Positions 42,551 through 49,814 of a stretch of 64,000 nucleotides of DNA are shown here, piece after piece; within the stretch, counting starts at the first letter, position 1; every line of letters starts with the position of its first letter. The DNA is taken from assembly GCF_028609865.1 (NCBI RefSeq), contig NZ_CP063194.1, positions 558,001 through 622,000 on the forward strand, read 5' to 3'. The DNA comes from Corynebacterium jeddahense (GTDB lineage: Bacteria; Actinomycetota; Actinomycetes; Mycobacteriales; Mycobacteriaceae). A program made the translations under genes and the position numbers. Below the pieces are notes generated by a model that saw only the letters and a program-made list of their open reading frames with translations, made no database searches and was not told the origin of the DNA.

Positions 42551-42883
42551 TTCCGTTGAACAATCCGCAATCCGTTGAACATTCCGCGTGAGGGGCGAGG
42601 GTCAAGCGCGAGGCTGTTCGTTTCTGAGCCATTATAAGTGTGTATAACCAACGGTTAGTGCAGGTCGCGGCGGGGGTTGGGTCGACGTGTAAGAAATTAC
42701 CTGAGAATGCATAAAATACATGAATAGTTTATTGTTCAACAAACCATCTCGCGCCGATGATGGATCGTTCAACAAAGTGGAGAGGCGTCTATTTTCTGTC
42801 GCTCGATTGGTGAACAATCGGCAGTCCAGAACGGGTGAAAACGTTGAACAATCCGGAAACTTTGTTCAACGATCCGCCCCGAA
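42551..42883. repeat. Array of GTTGAACRATCC motifs in both orientations
   Basis: This AT-richer non-coding stretch between rshA and the metalloprotease gene holds seven copies of a motif of the form GTTGAACRATCC: plus strand at 42555, 42574, 42809 (GGTGAAC variant) and 42843; minus strand at 42731-42740, 42762-42773 and 42862-42870. Copies 1 and 2 are 19 bp apart. Copies 6 and 7 form a 9-bp-arm inverted repeat (42843-42851 with 42862-42870). A degenerate copy (GTTGACGTTCCG) lies at 42544. It looks like an operator array or iteron-like protein-binding region; the binding protein is unknown. I see no gene in 42456-42986 apart from a frame open from 42720 into the downstream gene. Confidence 0.8.
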
Positions 42884-42986
42884 AATGCTGGCGTCTCAGT
42901 TCGGTTTACCTGCGTATACACGGTGCATAAACTCAGGGGTGTCAACAGAACAAAGCCCCGCGGGGCACAACACGAGGAGTATCGAG

Positions 42987-44360
42987 ATGCGCGCCAACCT
43001 CCGCAACGGCATCGCAGTAGCACTCGCCGCCAGCCTTTCCCTCGCCGGTATGCACACGCCGGCTGCCGCCGATTCCGGCGCCGCCTTCGCGGAACTCGCC
43101 CCGATTCGCACGAACACGGCCGTGCTTGAGGACTCCGACCACGACGGCATCCCGGACATCTGGGAGGAGCAGGGCGTTGTCCTCTCCGACGGCACGGAGA
43201 TCCCCCTGCCGGACTGGGGCGCCGACCCGCACCGCCCGGATCTGTACCTCCAGCTGAACTGGATGAAGTCCGAGTACGACACCCTCGGCTGCAACGCCCG
43301 CGCCGCCGCCGCGTGCGCCGACGCCAACAGGAAGTCCTACGCTCCGAGCGTCGAGACGCTTGAGCAGCTCGTAAAGCTCTTCGACGACCACGGCATCAAC
43401 CTCCACATCGACGCGGGCGACGTGTACACGAACATCCCGAACTACGGCAAGCGCTTCGGCGGCGAGACGGTCGATTACGCGCCGGTCTACTTCGGGCCCG
43501 GCGAGCCGGAGGCGCGCAAGCTCCTCCGCAACATCGACGCCATCGGTGAGCGCCAGAACATCTTCCGCGTGGGCATCATCGGCGACCAGATGCGCCAGGA
43601 CTCCATGGCCTCGGGCATCGCGCTCGTCGGCGACAACTCCTTCTACGTGTCCAACAACGCGCGGATGACGACGCAGGAGCAGCTGCGCAACACGATCCTC
43701 CACGAGTTCGGCCACACGCTCGGCCTGCGCCACTACGGCGCCGCTGACTACACGACGGACATCAAGAACACGGCGCCGATGCAGGCCGGCTACAAGTCGG
43801 CGATGAACTACAAGTACCAGTTCAGCCACTTCGACTACTCCGACCAGCCGTACTTCGCCGACACGCCGGAGGGCAAGCGCTTCGTCCCGGCCGACTGGGA
43901 CGTGCTGCGCCTGGACAACAGCCGGATCGGCGCCTACGCCGAGTCCATCGGCGCCCGCGCCCACATCGAGGTCGCCGAGGTGAAGGCCGACGACATCGCG
44001 CCGGTCAAGGAGATCCCCGCTGAGGAGATCGCGGTGGCCGACGTCCCGGCCGCGGAGAAGGTCGCGGTCGAGGCTCCGGTCGAGGAGATCAAGGCTGCCA
44101 AGGCCGACAAGGCGGAGAAGGCCCCGGAGTCCTTCGGCGGCGAGCACATCGACAAGGACAAGAAGGTTGAGCAGCAGCCGGCGAAGGCTGAGGCAAAGGC
44201 CGAGAAGGCCGAGCAGGCCCAGCACAAGGTGGAGCAGGTGCAGGAGAAGGTGGCCAAGGACGCGCCCGCGGCCAAGGTGAACGTCGCGGCAATCGTCGGC
44301 TCGATCGTCGCCCTCCTCGCCATCCTCGGCGCCGGGTTCGCCTTCATGTCCATGCAGTAG
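42987..44360 (+). CDS. Secreted, membrane-anchored zinc metalloprotease with Ca-binding-type motif
   Basis: A 457-residue surface protein. Residues 1-28 are a signal peptide (cut likely after PAAA). A DSDHDGIPDIWEEQG motif near 48, as in calcium-binding type-3 repeats, precedes GADPHRPDLYLQLNWM. The catalytic site HEFGHTLGLRH is at 239-249 (HExxHxxGxxH, metzincin-like). Residues of about 315-430 are Lys/Glu/Ala-rich, probably helical or wall-spanning. A C-terminal hydrophobic helix (VAAIVGSIVALLAILGAGFAF) anchors it. GAGGAG at 42974-42979 supports ATG 42987. I do not know a characterised homologue. Upstream lies the GTTGAAC array. Confidence 0.85.
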   Translation: MRANLRNGIAVALAASLSLAGMHTPAAADSGAAFAELAPIRTNTAVLEDSDHDGIPDIWEEQGVVLSDGTEIPLPDWGADPHRPDLYLQLNWMKSEYDTLGCNARAAAACADANRKSYAPSVETLEQLVKLFDDHGINLHIDAGDVYTNIPNYGKRFGGETVDYAPVYFGPGEPEARKLLRNIDAIGERQNIFRVGIIGDQMRQDSMASGIALVGDNSFYVSNNARMTTQEQLRNTILHEFGHTLGLRHYGAADYTTDIKNTAPMQAGYKSAMNYKYQFSHFDYSDQPYFADTPEGKRFVPADWDVLRLDNSRIGAYAESIGARAHIEVAEVKADDIAPVKEIPAEEIAVADVPAAEKVAVEAPVEEIKAAKADKAEKAPESFGGEHIDKDKKVEQQPAKAEAKAEKAEQAQHKVEQVQEKVAKDAPAAKVNVAAIVGSIVALLAILGAGFAFMSMQ

Positions 44361-44371
44361 GCGCACAACAC

Positions 44372-44426
44372 AAAAGGAAGCGGGCACCTTCCCTCTGCGG
44401 AGAGGGGGAGGTGCCCGCTTCCTTTT
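44372..44426. terminator. Bidirectional terminator between the metalloprotease gene and bL37 gene
   Basis: A near-perfect stem of about 25 bp (44372-44396 with 44401-44426). AAAA stands at the left foot and TTTT at the right foot, so both converging transcripts would get a U tract. Confidence 0.92.
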
Positions 44427-44440
44427 CGCTACCGTCGCGC

Positions 44441-44515
44441 TTACGCGTTGGGGCGCTTGCCGCGGTTCGCGCTCTTCTTGCGACGGTCCTTGCGCTTACG
44501 ACCACGCTTGCTCAT
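44441..44515 (-). CDS. Ribosomal protein bL37 (24 residues)
   Basis: A very short gene encoding 24 residues, about half of them Lys or Arg, starting MSKRGRKRKDRRKK and ending RGKRPNA. It matches the bL37 protein found in the M. smegmatis 50S subunit, which has the same length and the same KRPNA ending. AAGGAGG (44521-44527) stands five bases before the ATG, a very strong site. It lies 71 bases downstream of whcE on the same strand. The region between has an inverted repeat and may hold its own promoter. Easily missed by gene callers because of its size. Confidence 0.88.
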   Translation of the reverse strand: MSKRGRKRKDRRKKSANRGKRPNA

Positions 44516-44541
44516 GGGGGCCTCCTTGGGGTGTTGTACCG

Positions 44542-44563
44542 GATACAGGTGTTCTACTGTATC
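44542..44563. promoter_or_regulatory. GATACAG-N8-CTGTATC inverted repeat before the bL37 gene
   Basis: Perfect 7-bp arms (44542-44548 and 44557-44563) upstream of the bL37 gene. TTGACA lies on the minus strand at 44569-44574, so the repeat occupies the promoter spacer. It is a candidate repressor site or transcript hairpin. Confidence 0.45.
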
Positions 44564-44586
44564 GCCAGTGTCAACGGAGCTGAAAA

Positions 44587-44850
44587 TTAGGCCGACAGGC
44601 GGGCGCGGTTACGGGCGCGTGCCTTGTTGCGGCGCTTGAGGGCGCGGCGCTCCTCCTCGGACATGCCGCCCCACACGCCCGCGTCCTGGCCGGTCTCCAG
44701 CGCCCACTTCAGGCACTGGGATGTCACGGGGCAGCGGTTGCAGACGAGCTTCGCCTGTGCGATCTGGGTAAGTGCCGGGCCGGAGTTACCGACCGGGAAG
44801 AACAGTTCCGGGTCCTCGTCGCGGCAGATTGCTTCATGGCGCCAATCCAT
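44587..44850 (-). CDS. whcE: WhiB-family regulator WhcE (WhiB1-like)
   Basis: An 87-residue iron-sulfur regulator very close to WhiB1 (MDWRHEAICRDEDPELFFPVG in parts). Cluster cysteines are C9, C37, C40 and C46; the G-V-W-G-G turn is at 58-62 and the basic tail ERRALKRRNKARARNRARL binds DNA. In C. glutamicum WhcE belongs to the SigH stress regulon. AAAGGAGAG precedes the ATG at 44850. A weak SigH-like pair (GGAAC at 44985-44981, GTT at 44965-44963, minus strand, 15-base spacer) lies upstream. Confidence 0.94.
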   Translation of the reverse strand: MDWRHEAICRDEDPELFFPVGNSGPALTQIAQAKLVCNRCPVTSQCLKWALETGQDAGVWGGMSEEERRALKRRNKARARNRARLSA

Positions 44851-45337
44851 TGTGGTGACTCTCCTTTGTCAGTGTCAGTTCATCGGTGTCGGACGTGCAG
44901 CCAGACACGCGTGGTCAGAAATGCGCACCACTTGAACACCCACAGTGTGCAGGTGCGTTGCAAACGAAGTTTGATTCCTGGTTCCGGGCGGTAGTTCCCG
45001 ATGGATGCGGGACCCGTCTTCCGGTTTACCGGGCGTTAACCCTGTGGTGACTTAGGGTTAAGGGCTGTGTAACCAGCCCGTTGTTTTTGCTACCGGGAAA
45101 TAATGGCACGTTCACCCCGACCTCGCTAGGGTCTGCGAGCAAATTGTGACCCATTTCATAGAAATAAATGGTTGTTTGCTGGTTGCCGCGGGTGGGATTT
45201 CACCCAATGCTCCGGGCGAACATGCGCGTTGACGTGGTAAAACACGAGAATCGTGGGGGATATCCAGGGTCAAATCGGACGATTGCTCAGATCCGCGGCG
45301 TGGGGCGTGTCGGGCGAGGAGGATAGACTGCTTCGAC
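44851..45337. other. 487-bp intergenic region between divergent whcE and a membrane-protein gene
   Basis: No gene is seen. It holds the whcE ribosome-binding site; a perfect inverted repeat TTAACCCT-N10-AGGGTTAA (45036-45043 and 45054-45061); a small hairpin GGGCTG/CAGCCC (45062-45079) followed by GTTGTTTTT, which could terminate a plus-strand transcript; CCATTT...AAATGG around 45154-45174; and TAGACT (45324-45329), the probable -10 of the 45338 gene. The length and motif density suggest regulation or a small RNA. Confidence 0.5.
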
Positions 45338-45844
45338 GTGAACGACGCGAACAGGAACGAGTTGAAGAACGACGCTGCCCGGGCACGCGGGCGCGAAACC
45401 GCCAGGCCCGCCGGGGAACCGGCGCAGCCACCGGCTGTGCTGCGCTACGGCGCCGCCGTGGTCCTGCTGCAGTGCGCGGCGCTGTTCGCCTACGCCATCT
45501 TCCTCGTCGTGTCCCAGTTCACCAGCCACGACTCCACGCTCGAATCCGCATCGCCGGCGGCGCACTACGTCAACTTGGGCACTGCGGCGTTCCTCTTCAT
45601 CGTGTTCGGCTTCGTGGGGCACGCCGCCTGGACCATCCTGCGCGGCGAGCCGCGCGCGACGGGCGCGATCGTGCTCGCCGAGGCGATCCTTATCGGGGTG
45701 TCGTTCTACATGTTCCGGGGCGGCGTGCCGCTGCTCGGGGCGGCGACGCTGCTATCCGCGGTGCTCGCGCTCGTCGGCATCTTCCACCCGCAGTCCACCG
45801 CGTACAACGAGGCGCGCTACGCGGAGCGCAAGGCGCGTCGTTAA
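45338..45844 (+). CDS. Four-TM membrane protein of unknown function
   Basis: A 168-residue protein with a charged N-terminal 30 residues and four hydrophobic segments (AAVVLLQCAALFAYAIFLVV, NLGTAAFLFIVFGFVGHAAW, GAIVLAEAILIGVSFYMF, LLGAATLLSAVLALVGIF). It ends in a basic tail (YAERKARR). No family recognised with certainty. TAGACT (45324-45329) ends eight bases before the GTG at 45338, indicating a leaderless start. It converges on the 45860 gene. Confidence 0.75.
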   Translation: MNDANRNELKNDAARARGRETARPAGEPAQPPAVLRYGAAVVLLQCAALFAYAIFLVVSQFTSHDSTLESASPAAHYVNLGTAAFLFIVFGFVGHAAWTILRGEPRATGAIVLAEAILIGVSFYMFRGGVPLLGAATLLSAVLALVGIFHPQSTAYNEARYAERKARR

Positions 45845-45859
45845 GCGCAGGCCCGTCTT

Positions 45860-47071
45860 CTAGACGTTGGCCTTGAGGACGACGACCTCGTCCCCGCGCT
45901 TTTCCACGATGTTCGCCCCCGCGGAGGCGATGTGGACGGGCCCGGAGTAACTGCCCCGATCCACCGGAATGATCCGGTCCACCGCGTTCTTGTCCCAGTC
46001 GACGACCGCGATGCCGCCGTCGGACGCGTACATCAGCTTGTCGCCCGCCGAAAAGCCGGTGCCCAGGGCGCCCTGAAACACCCCGGTCACCCCGAGGGCG
46101 GCCGGCTCCATGAGCAGCAGCGAACCGTTCTGCCAGTACGTCATGTGGTGGGGCAGGTCCGCGACCGGGAGGTTGTGGATGATCCCGTCCGCGCCGAGCT
46201 CCGGGTTCTCCATGGCGGGCACGGAGGAGGAGCTGATGCTGTTGCCGTCCTGGTTGTAGCCGCGCACCTCCGAGGTCTCCGGGTCGTAGATGGCCGCGGC
46301 GTCCTGAGAAATGGCCACGAGGTACGCGTCCGGGCTGATGGAGATGTTCGCCAAGATCTCCGGCTTGCGCGAGTCCTCCGGCGTCGCCTTCTGCAGGCGC
46401 AGGTACGAGCCGTCGTTGCACGTCTCGGTCACCGCGACGAGCTCGGTGCGGGTCAGCGCGGAGGTGATGGTGCACTCGTTCGGTTGCATGTCCGGCTCCT
46501 GCTTCGCCTCGACGCGGCCGTACTCGACCGTGCGCACGAGGTCGGAGCGCCACACCTCGAGCCGGTCCGACGCGGCGTAGCCGACGCGGTCATTGGAGGC
46601 GAGGCGCACCACGTCATCCGGCGCGATCGCGGAACGGGTGCCCGCGTACTGGCCCGTCTTCGCGTCGATGGCGACGACGTCGCCGCAGCCGGCGTGGTTG
46701 CGGTAGACCGCCACCACCTTGTCCCAGGCCTGCTCCACCAGGCAGAGGTCGTTCGGGCGCTTATACGTCCACGCCGTCTCGCCGTCGGGCGTCGTCGCGG
46801 TGATGGTGTGGTCGTTGTACGTGATGATGAGGCCGTTGGCCACGAGCGGCTGGTCGCGCCCGGAGGTGTCCGGCAGCGTGAAGCCCTCGCTCACGGAGGA
46901 CGGCACGACCGCGAGCTGGCCGTAGTCCTCGTGTGCTTCGGCGGACGGCGAGAGGTGGGCGCTACGCACCGGTGCGGTGACAAACGCCGTGCCAAGCAGC
47001 AGGGTGGAAACGCCTGCGATCACTGCGGTGGCGATGAGGTCGCCGCGGGTGCGGCGCAGTGGCTTATTCAA
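45860..47071 (-). CDS. Membrane-anchored beta-propeller-like protein (Rv3212-type)
   Basis: A 403-residue protein with one N-terminal membrane segment (IATAVIAGVSTLLLGTAFV) and a large extracytoplasmic region of repeated strands (TITATTPDGETAWTYKRPND, VVAIDAKTGQYAGTRSAI, AAIYDPETSEVRGYNQDG, IAVVDWDKNAVDRIIPVD) typical of PQQ-like beta-propellers. The position next to rhlE matches Rv3212 beside Rv3211. Function unknown. The start is TTG 47071 and overlaps the rhlE stop by four bases (TTGA), so it should be coupled to rhlE. Confidence 0.8.
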   Translation of the reverse strand: MNKPLRRTRGDLIATAVIAGVSTLLLGTAFVTAPVRSAHLSPSAEAHEDYGQLAVVPSSVSEGFTLPDTSGRDQPLVANGLIITYNDHTITATTPDGETAWTYKRPNDLCLVEQAWDKVVAVYRNHAGCGDVVAIDAKTGQYAGTRSAIAPDDVVRLASNDRVGYAASDRLEVWRSDLVRTVEYGRVEAKQEPDMQPNECTITSALTRTELVAVTETCNDGSYLRLQKATPEDSRKPEILANISISPDAYLVAISQDAAAIYDPETSEVRGYNQDGNSISSSSVPAMENPELGADGIIHNLPVADLPHHMTYWQNGSLLLMEPAALGVTGVFQGALGTGFSAGDKLMYASDGGIAVVDWDKNAVDRIIPVDRGSYSGPVHIASAGANIVEKRGDEVVVLKANV

Positions 47072-48378
47072 CGCCGTTTCCTTCCTTTCAGCTGTAGAGA
47101 GCGTGCTCCGAGCACTTTACGCGGGCTGCCCACGCGGCCCGACGCCGAGTCCGGGATGGCGAGCGCCGCGAACATGTCCGGGGAGGTGGAGAACCACTCG
47201 GGCAGCGCCCCGGTGCCGAGGGCGAGCTCGTCGTCGATGGCCTCCCACTTGCGTGTTTCGTCGTACCCGACGAGCGTGATCGCCGTGCCGGTGCGGCCGG
47301 CGCGCCCCGTCCTGCCGATGCGGTGGACGTAGGTCATCGGGTCGTCCGGCGTCTGGAAGTTGATCACGTGGGTGACGTCGTCGACGTCGATGCCGCGCGC
47401 CGCGACGTCGGTGGCCACGAGGATCTCGGCGGTATCGCCGCGGAACGCGTCGAGCGCCGACTCGCGGGAGCTCTGGCCGAGGTCGCCGTGCACGGCCGCG
47501 ACGGAGAACCCGCGCGCCGCGAGATCGTCCGCCAGCTCGGCCGCAGAGCGTTTCGTGCGCGCGAAGATGATCGTCTTCTCGCGGCCTTCCGCCTGGAGGA
47601 TCCGCGCCACGACCTCGGGCTTATCCATCTTGTGCGACTTGAACGCCACCTGCCGCGTCGTCGCGTGGGTCTGCGCCGCGTCGTCCGCCTCGGCGCGGAT
47701 GTGCACGGGCTTGAGCATCTTCTCCCGGGCGAGGGCGAGGATGGGCCCGGGCATCGTCGCGGAGAACAGCATCGTTTGCGCCCGCGTATCGACGTGGGAC
47801 CAGAGGGCCTCAATGTCCGGGAGGAAGCCCATGTCGAGCATCTCGTCCGCCTCGTCGAGCACGAGGATGGCCACGTTGTCGAGGCGGAGCTCGCCCCGCT
47901 GCTCAAGGTCGAGCAGGCGCCCCGGTGTGCCCACGACGACGTCGGCGCCGCGGTGGAGCACCTCGATCTGCTCCTCGTACGGGCGGCCGCCGTAGATGGT
48001 GGCCACGCGGACCGGGGTGAGCTCGGCCGCGCGCTCGAGGTCCTCGCCGACCTGCACCGCGAGCTCGCGTGTCGGTACGACGACGAGGGCGCGGGGCGTG
48101 CCGTCGAGCTCGGCGATGTCCGCGTCGTCGAAGACGCGGTCGAGCAGCGGGACGCCGAAGCCGTAGGTCTTGCCCATCCCGGTGCGGGCCTGGCCGATAA
48201 GATCGCGCCCGCTCAGTGCGATCGGCAGCGCGAGCTCCTGGATGGCGAACGGGCGGGTGATGCCCTGGCGGGCGAGCGCGTCGGTGATCTCGACGGCGAC
48301 GCCGAGGGAGGCAAACGTCGGCGCGGCGGCCTCGGAGGACGTCGCGCTGTCGTGTTCGCTCTCGGCAGGATAAGGCAC
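47068..48378 (-). CDS. rhlE: DEAD-box RNA helicase
   Basis: A 436-residue ATP-dependent RNA helicase. Motifs in order: Q motif (PFAIQELALPIAL), ARTGMGKTYGFGVPLL, VVVPTRELAVQ, GTPGRLLDL, VLDEADEMLDMGF, SATMPGPIL, IIFARTKRSA, VHGDLGQSSRESAL, VATDVAARGIDVDDVTHV and HRIGRTGRAGRTG. The short basic C-terminus (KGRKRR) may bind RNA. TAAGAT on the minus strand (48385-48390) ends six bases before the GTG at 48378, so it is probably leaderless. It shares a divergent promoter region with the DUF3107 gene. Confidence 0.95.
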   Translation of the reverse strand: MPYPAESEHDSATSSEAAAPTFASLGVAVEITDALARQGITRPFAIQELALPIALSGRDLIGQARTGMGKTYGFGVPLLDRVFDDADIAELDGTPRALVVVPTRELAVQVGEDLERAAELTPVRVATIYGGRPYEEQIEVLHRGADVVVGTPGRLLDLEQRGELRLDNVAILVLDEADEMLDMGFLPDIEALWSHVDTRAQTMLFSATMPGPILALAREKMLKPVHIRAEADDAAQTHATTRQVAFKSHKMDKPEVVARILQAEGREKTIIFARTKRSAAELADDLAARGFSVAAVHGDLGQSSRESALDAFRGDTAEILVATDVAARGIDVDDVTHVINFQTPDDPMTYVHRIGRTGRAGRTGTAITLVGYDETRKWEAIDDELALGTGALPEWFSTSPDMFAALAIPDSASGRVGSPRKVLGARSLQLKGRKRR

Positions 48379-48402
48379 GCGACCATCTTAACCGCCGGCC
48401 GT

Positions 48403-48439
48403 TACAATGGGCCCACTGCGAGCGGGTGAGCGCACCCGC
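48403..48439 (+). promoter_or_regulatory. -10 element and leader hairpin of the DUF3107 gene
   Basis: TACAAT at 48403-48408 is a good -10. The transcript leader then holds GCGGGTG (48422-48428) pairing with CACCCGC (48433-48439), a 7-bp stem with a 4-nt loop, ahead of the ribosome-binding site. Confidence 0.5.
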
Positions 48440-48467
48440 CCCGTCGCAACAAGTAAGGACAGTGAGA

Positions 48468-48692
48468 ATGGACATCAAGATTGGGCTCGCCGACAGCCCC
48501 CGTGAACTCGTGATCAAGCTCCCCGAGGGGCAAGACGATGTGCTCTCCACCGTGGAACAGGCGATCTCGGGTGGTCAGCCGACGCTGAAGCTCGAGGACG
48601 CCAAGGGCCAGCGCTACCTGATCCGCACCGAGCGCATCGTCTACGTGGAGCAGGGCACCGCCGCGGCCCGAACTGTCGGCTTCATGCGCTAA
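48468..48692 (+). CDS. DUF3107 protein (TB9.4-like)
   Basis: A 74-residue cytosolic protein of the DUF3107 family. It opens MDIKIGLADSPRELVIKLPE and ends RTERIVYVEQGTAAARTVGFM (in parts). It is short, beta-rich and present in most actinobacteria; function unknown. TAAGGA stands nine bases before the ATG at 48468. It is the first gene of a run leading to the DUF3152 and TIGR02569 genes, the mycobacterial order. Confidence 0.88.
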   Translation: MDIKIGLADSPRELVIKLPEGQDDVLSTVEQAISGGQPTLKLEDAKGQRYLIRTERIVYVEQGTAAARTVGFMR

Positions 48693-48703
48693 ATTACCCA
48701 TTC

Positions 48704-49810
48704 ATGGCACAACGGCACGGCGCACACGAGCAGGGCGGCAGCCGGCGCGCCCGCCACGACGAGGGCGCGGCCCGGCGAGGCGAGGACCCCGCCGACGATT
48801 TCGGGGACTGGTTCGACAGCTGGGAGCTCGACAGGCCGGACGGGCCCGACGCCGCCACGGGGGAGAAGGGTGGCACGGATCGCGCCGGTCGTACGCCGCG
48901 CCGGCGCAGGGAGGAGCGCCCCGAGGAAGGGCGCCTCGTCGCGTTCGCTCGCGAGTACGGGTGGCGTGCCTACGCGGTGCCGGTGCTCGCCGTGATCACG
49001 GTCTTCGTGCTCATCAACATGTTCCAGAACCCCGATGACGAGGCGATCGCCCGCGTCGGGGAAACCGGCATGCAGGCAGCGCCGCCCTCTGCCGGGCAGG
49101 TGGGCCGGACGGATCCGACGCTCGAGCCGGCGAAGATCGCCGAGGGCGAGTTCGACCCGCACGACCTCCCGCCGGGCGGGCCGTACACGACAGCCGGCCA
49201 GGGCACCTTCTACGAGGTCGGCGTCCCCGGGGCGAGCGCCGGGCAGGGCACCGAAACGGTGGTGCGCTACAGCGTCGAGGTCGAGCACGGCATCGACGCC
49301 TCCGGCTACGGCGGGGACCAGTCCTTTGCCAAGATGGTCGACGCGACGCTGGCAGATCCGCGCGGGTGGATCAATGACCCGCGCTTCCGCTTCGAGCACG
49401 TCACCGACGCCGATTCCCCGACGGTGAAGATCCGCCTCACCTCGCTGGACACCACCGCCGAGCTGTGCGGCGCGGCGCTGGGCACCGAGACAAGCTGTCG
49501 GACCACGATCACGGGCGATGACACCGTGATCATCAACGAGTCGCGCTGGGTGCGCGGCGCGGTCCCGTTCCAGGGCGACATCGGCAGCTACCGCCAGTAC
49601 GTGATCAACCACGAAGTCGGCCACGCCCTCGGGTTCGCCGACCATGTGCCGTGCCCCGAGCCGAACGCGCTCGCCCCGATCATGATGCAGCAGACCCTGA
49701 GCCTGAATAACGCCCAGCTCCGCGAGATGAGCCCCGAGGGGCCGTACCCGGACAACCAGGACACCTGCCGCGCCAACCCGTGGCCGTACCCGCGCCCGGC
49801 GGTGCTGTAG
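48704..49810 (+). CDS. DUF3152 membrane-anchored metalloprotease-like protein
   Basis: A 368-residue protein. A charged cytoplasmic N-terminus (1-88) and one membrane segment (RAYAVPVLAVITVFVLINMF, about 88-107) lead to an extracytoplasmic DUF3152 domain. The end of the domain has HEVGHALGFADH, an HExxHxxGxxxH-type zinc site, plus LCGAALGTETSCRTTI and a conserved CPEPNALAPIMMQQT. It is probably a zinc protease; the substrate is unknown. The ATG is at 48704, eleven bases after the DUF3107 gene. Confidence 0.85.
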   Translation: MAQRHGAHEQGGSRRARHDEGAARRGEDPADDFGDWFDSWELDRPDGPDAATGEKGGTDRAGRTPRRRREERPEEGRLVAFAREYGWRAYAVPVLAVITVFVLINMFQNPDDEAIARVGETGMQAAPPSAGQVGRTDPTLEPAKIAEGEFDPHDLPPGGPYTTAGQGTFYEVGVPGASAGQGTETVVRYSVEVEHGIDASGYGGDQSFAKMVDATLADPRGWINDPRFRFEHVTDADSPTVKIRLTSLDTTAELCGAALGTETSCRTTITGDDTVIINESRWVRGAVPFQGDIGSYRQYVINHEVGHALGFADHVPCPEPNALAPIMMQQTLSLNNAQLREMSPEGPYPDNQDTCRANPWPYPRPAVL

Positions 49811-49814
49811 GCGG

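Noticed and set aside
42541..42883. CRISPR array
   Set aside because: Copies are only about 12 bp, occur in both orientations and have irregular spacing of 19 to over 150 bp, with no cas genes.
42720..42986. N-terminal extension of the metalloprotease from ATG 42720
   Set aside because: The frame is open, but the sequence before 42987 encodes the repeat array, lacks a signal peptide, and GAGGAG plus a good signal peptide mark ATG 42987.
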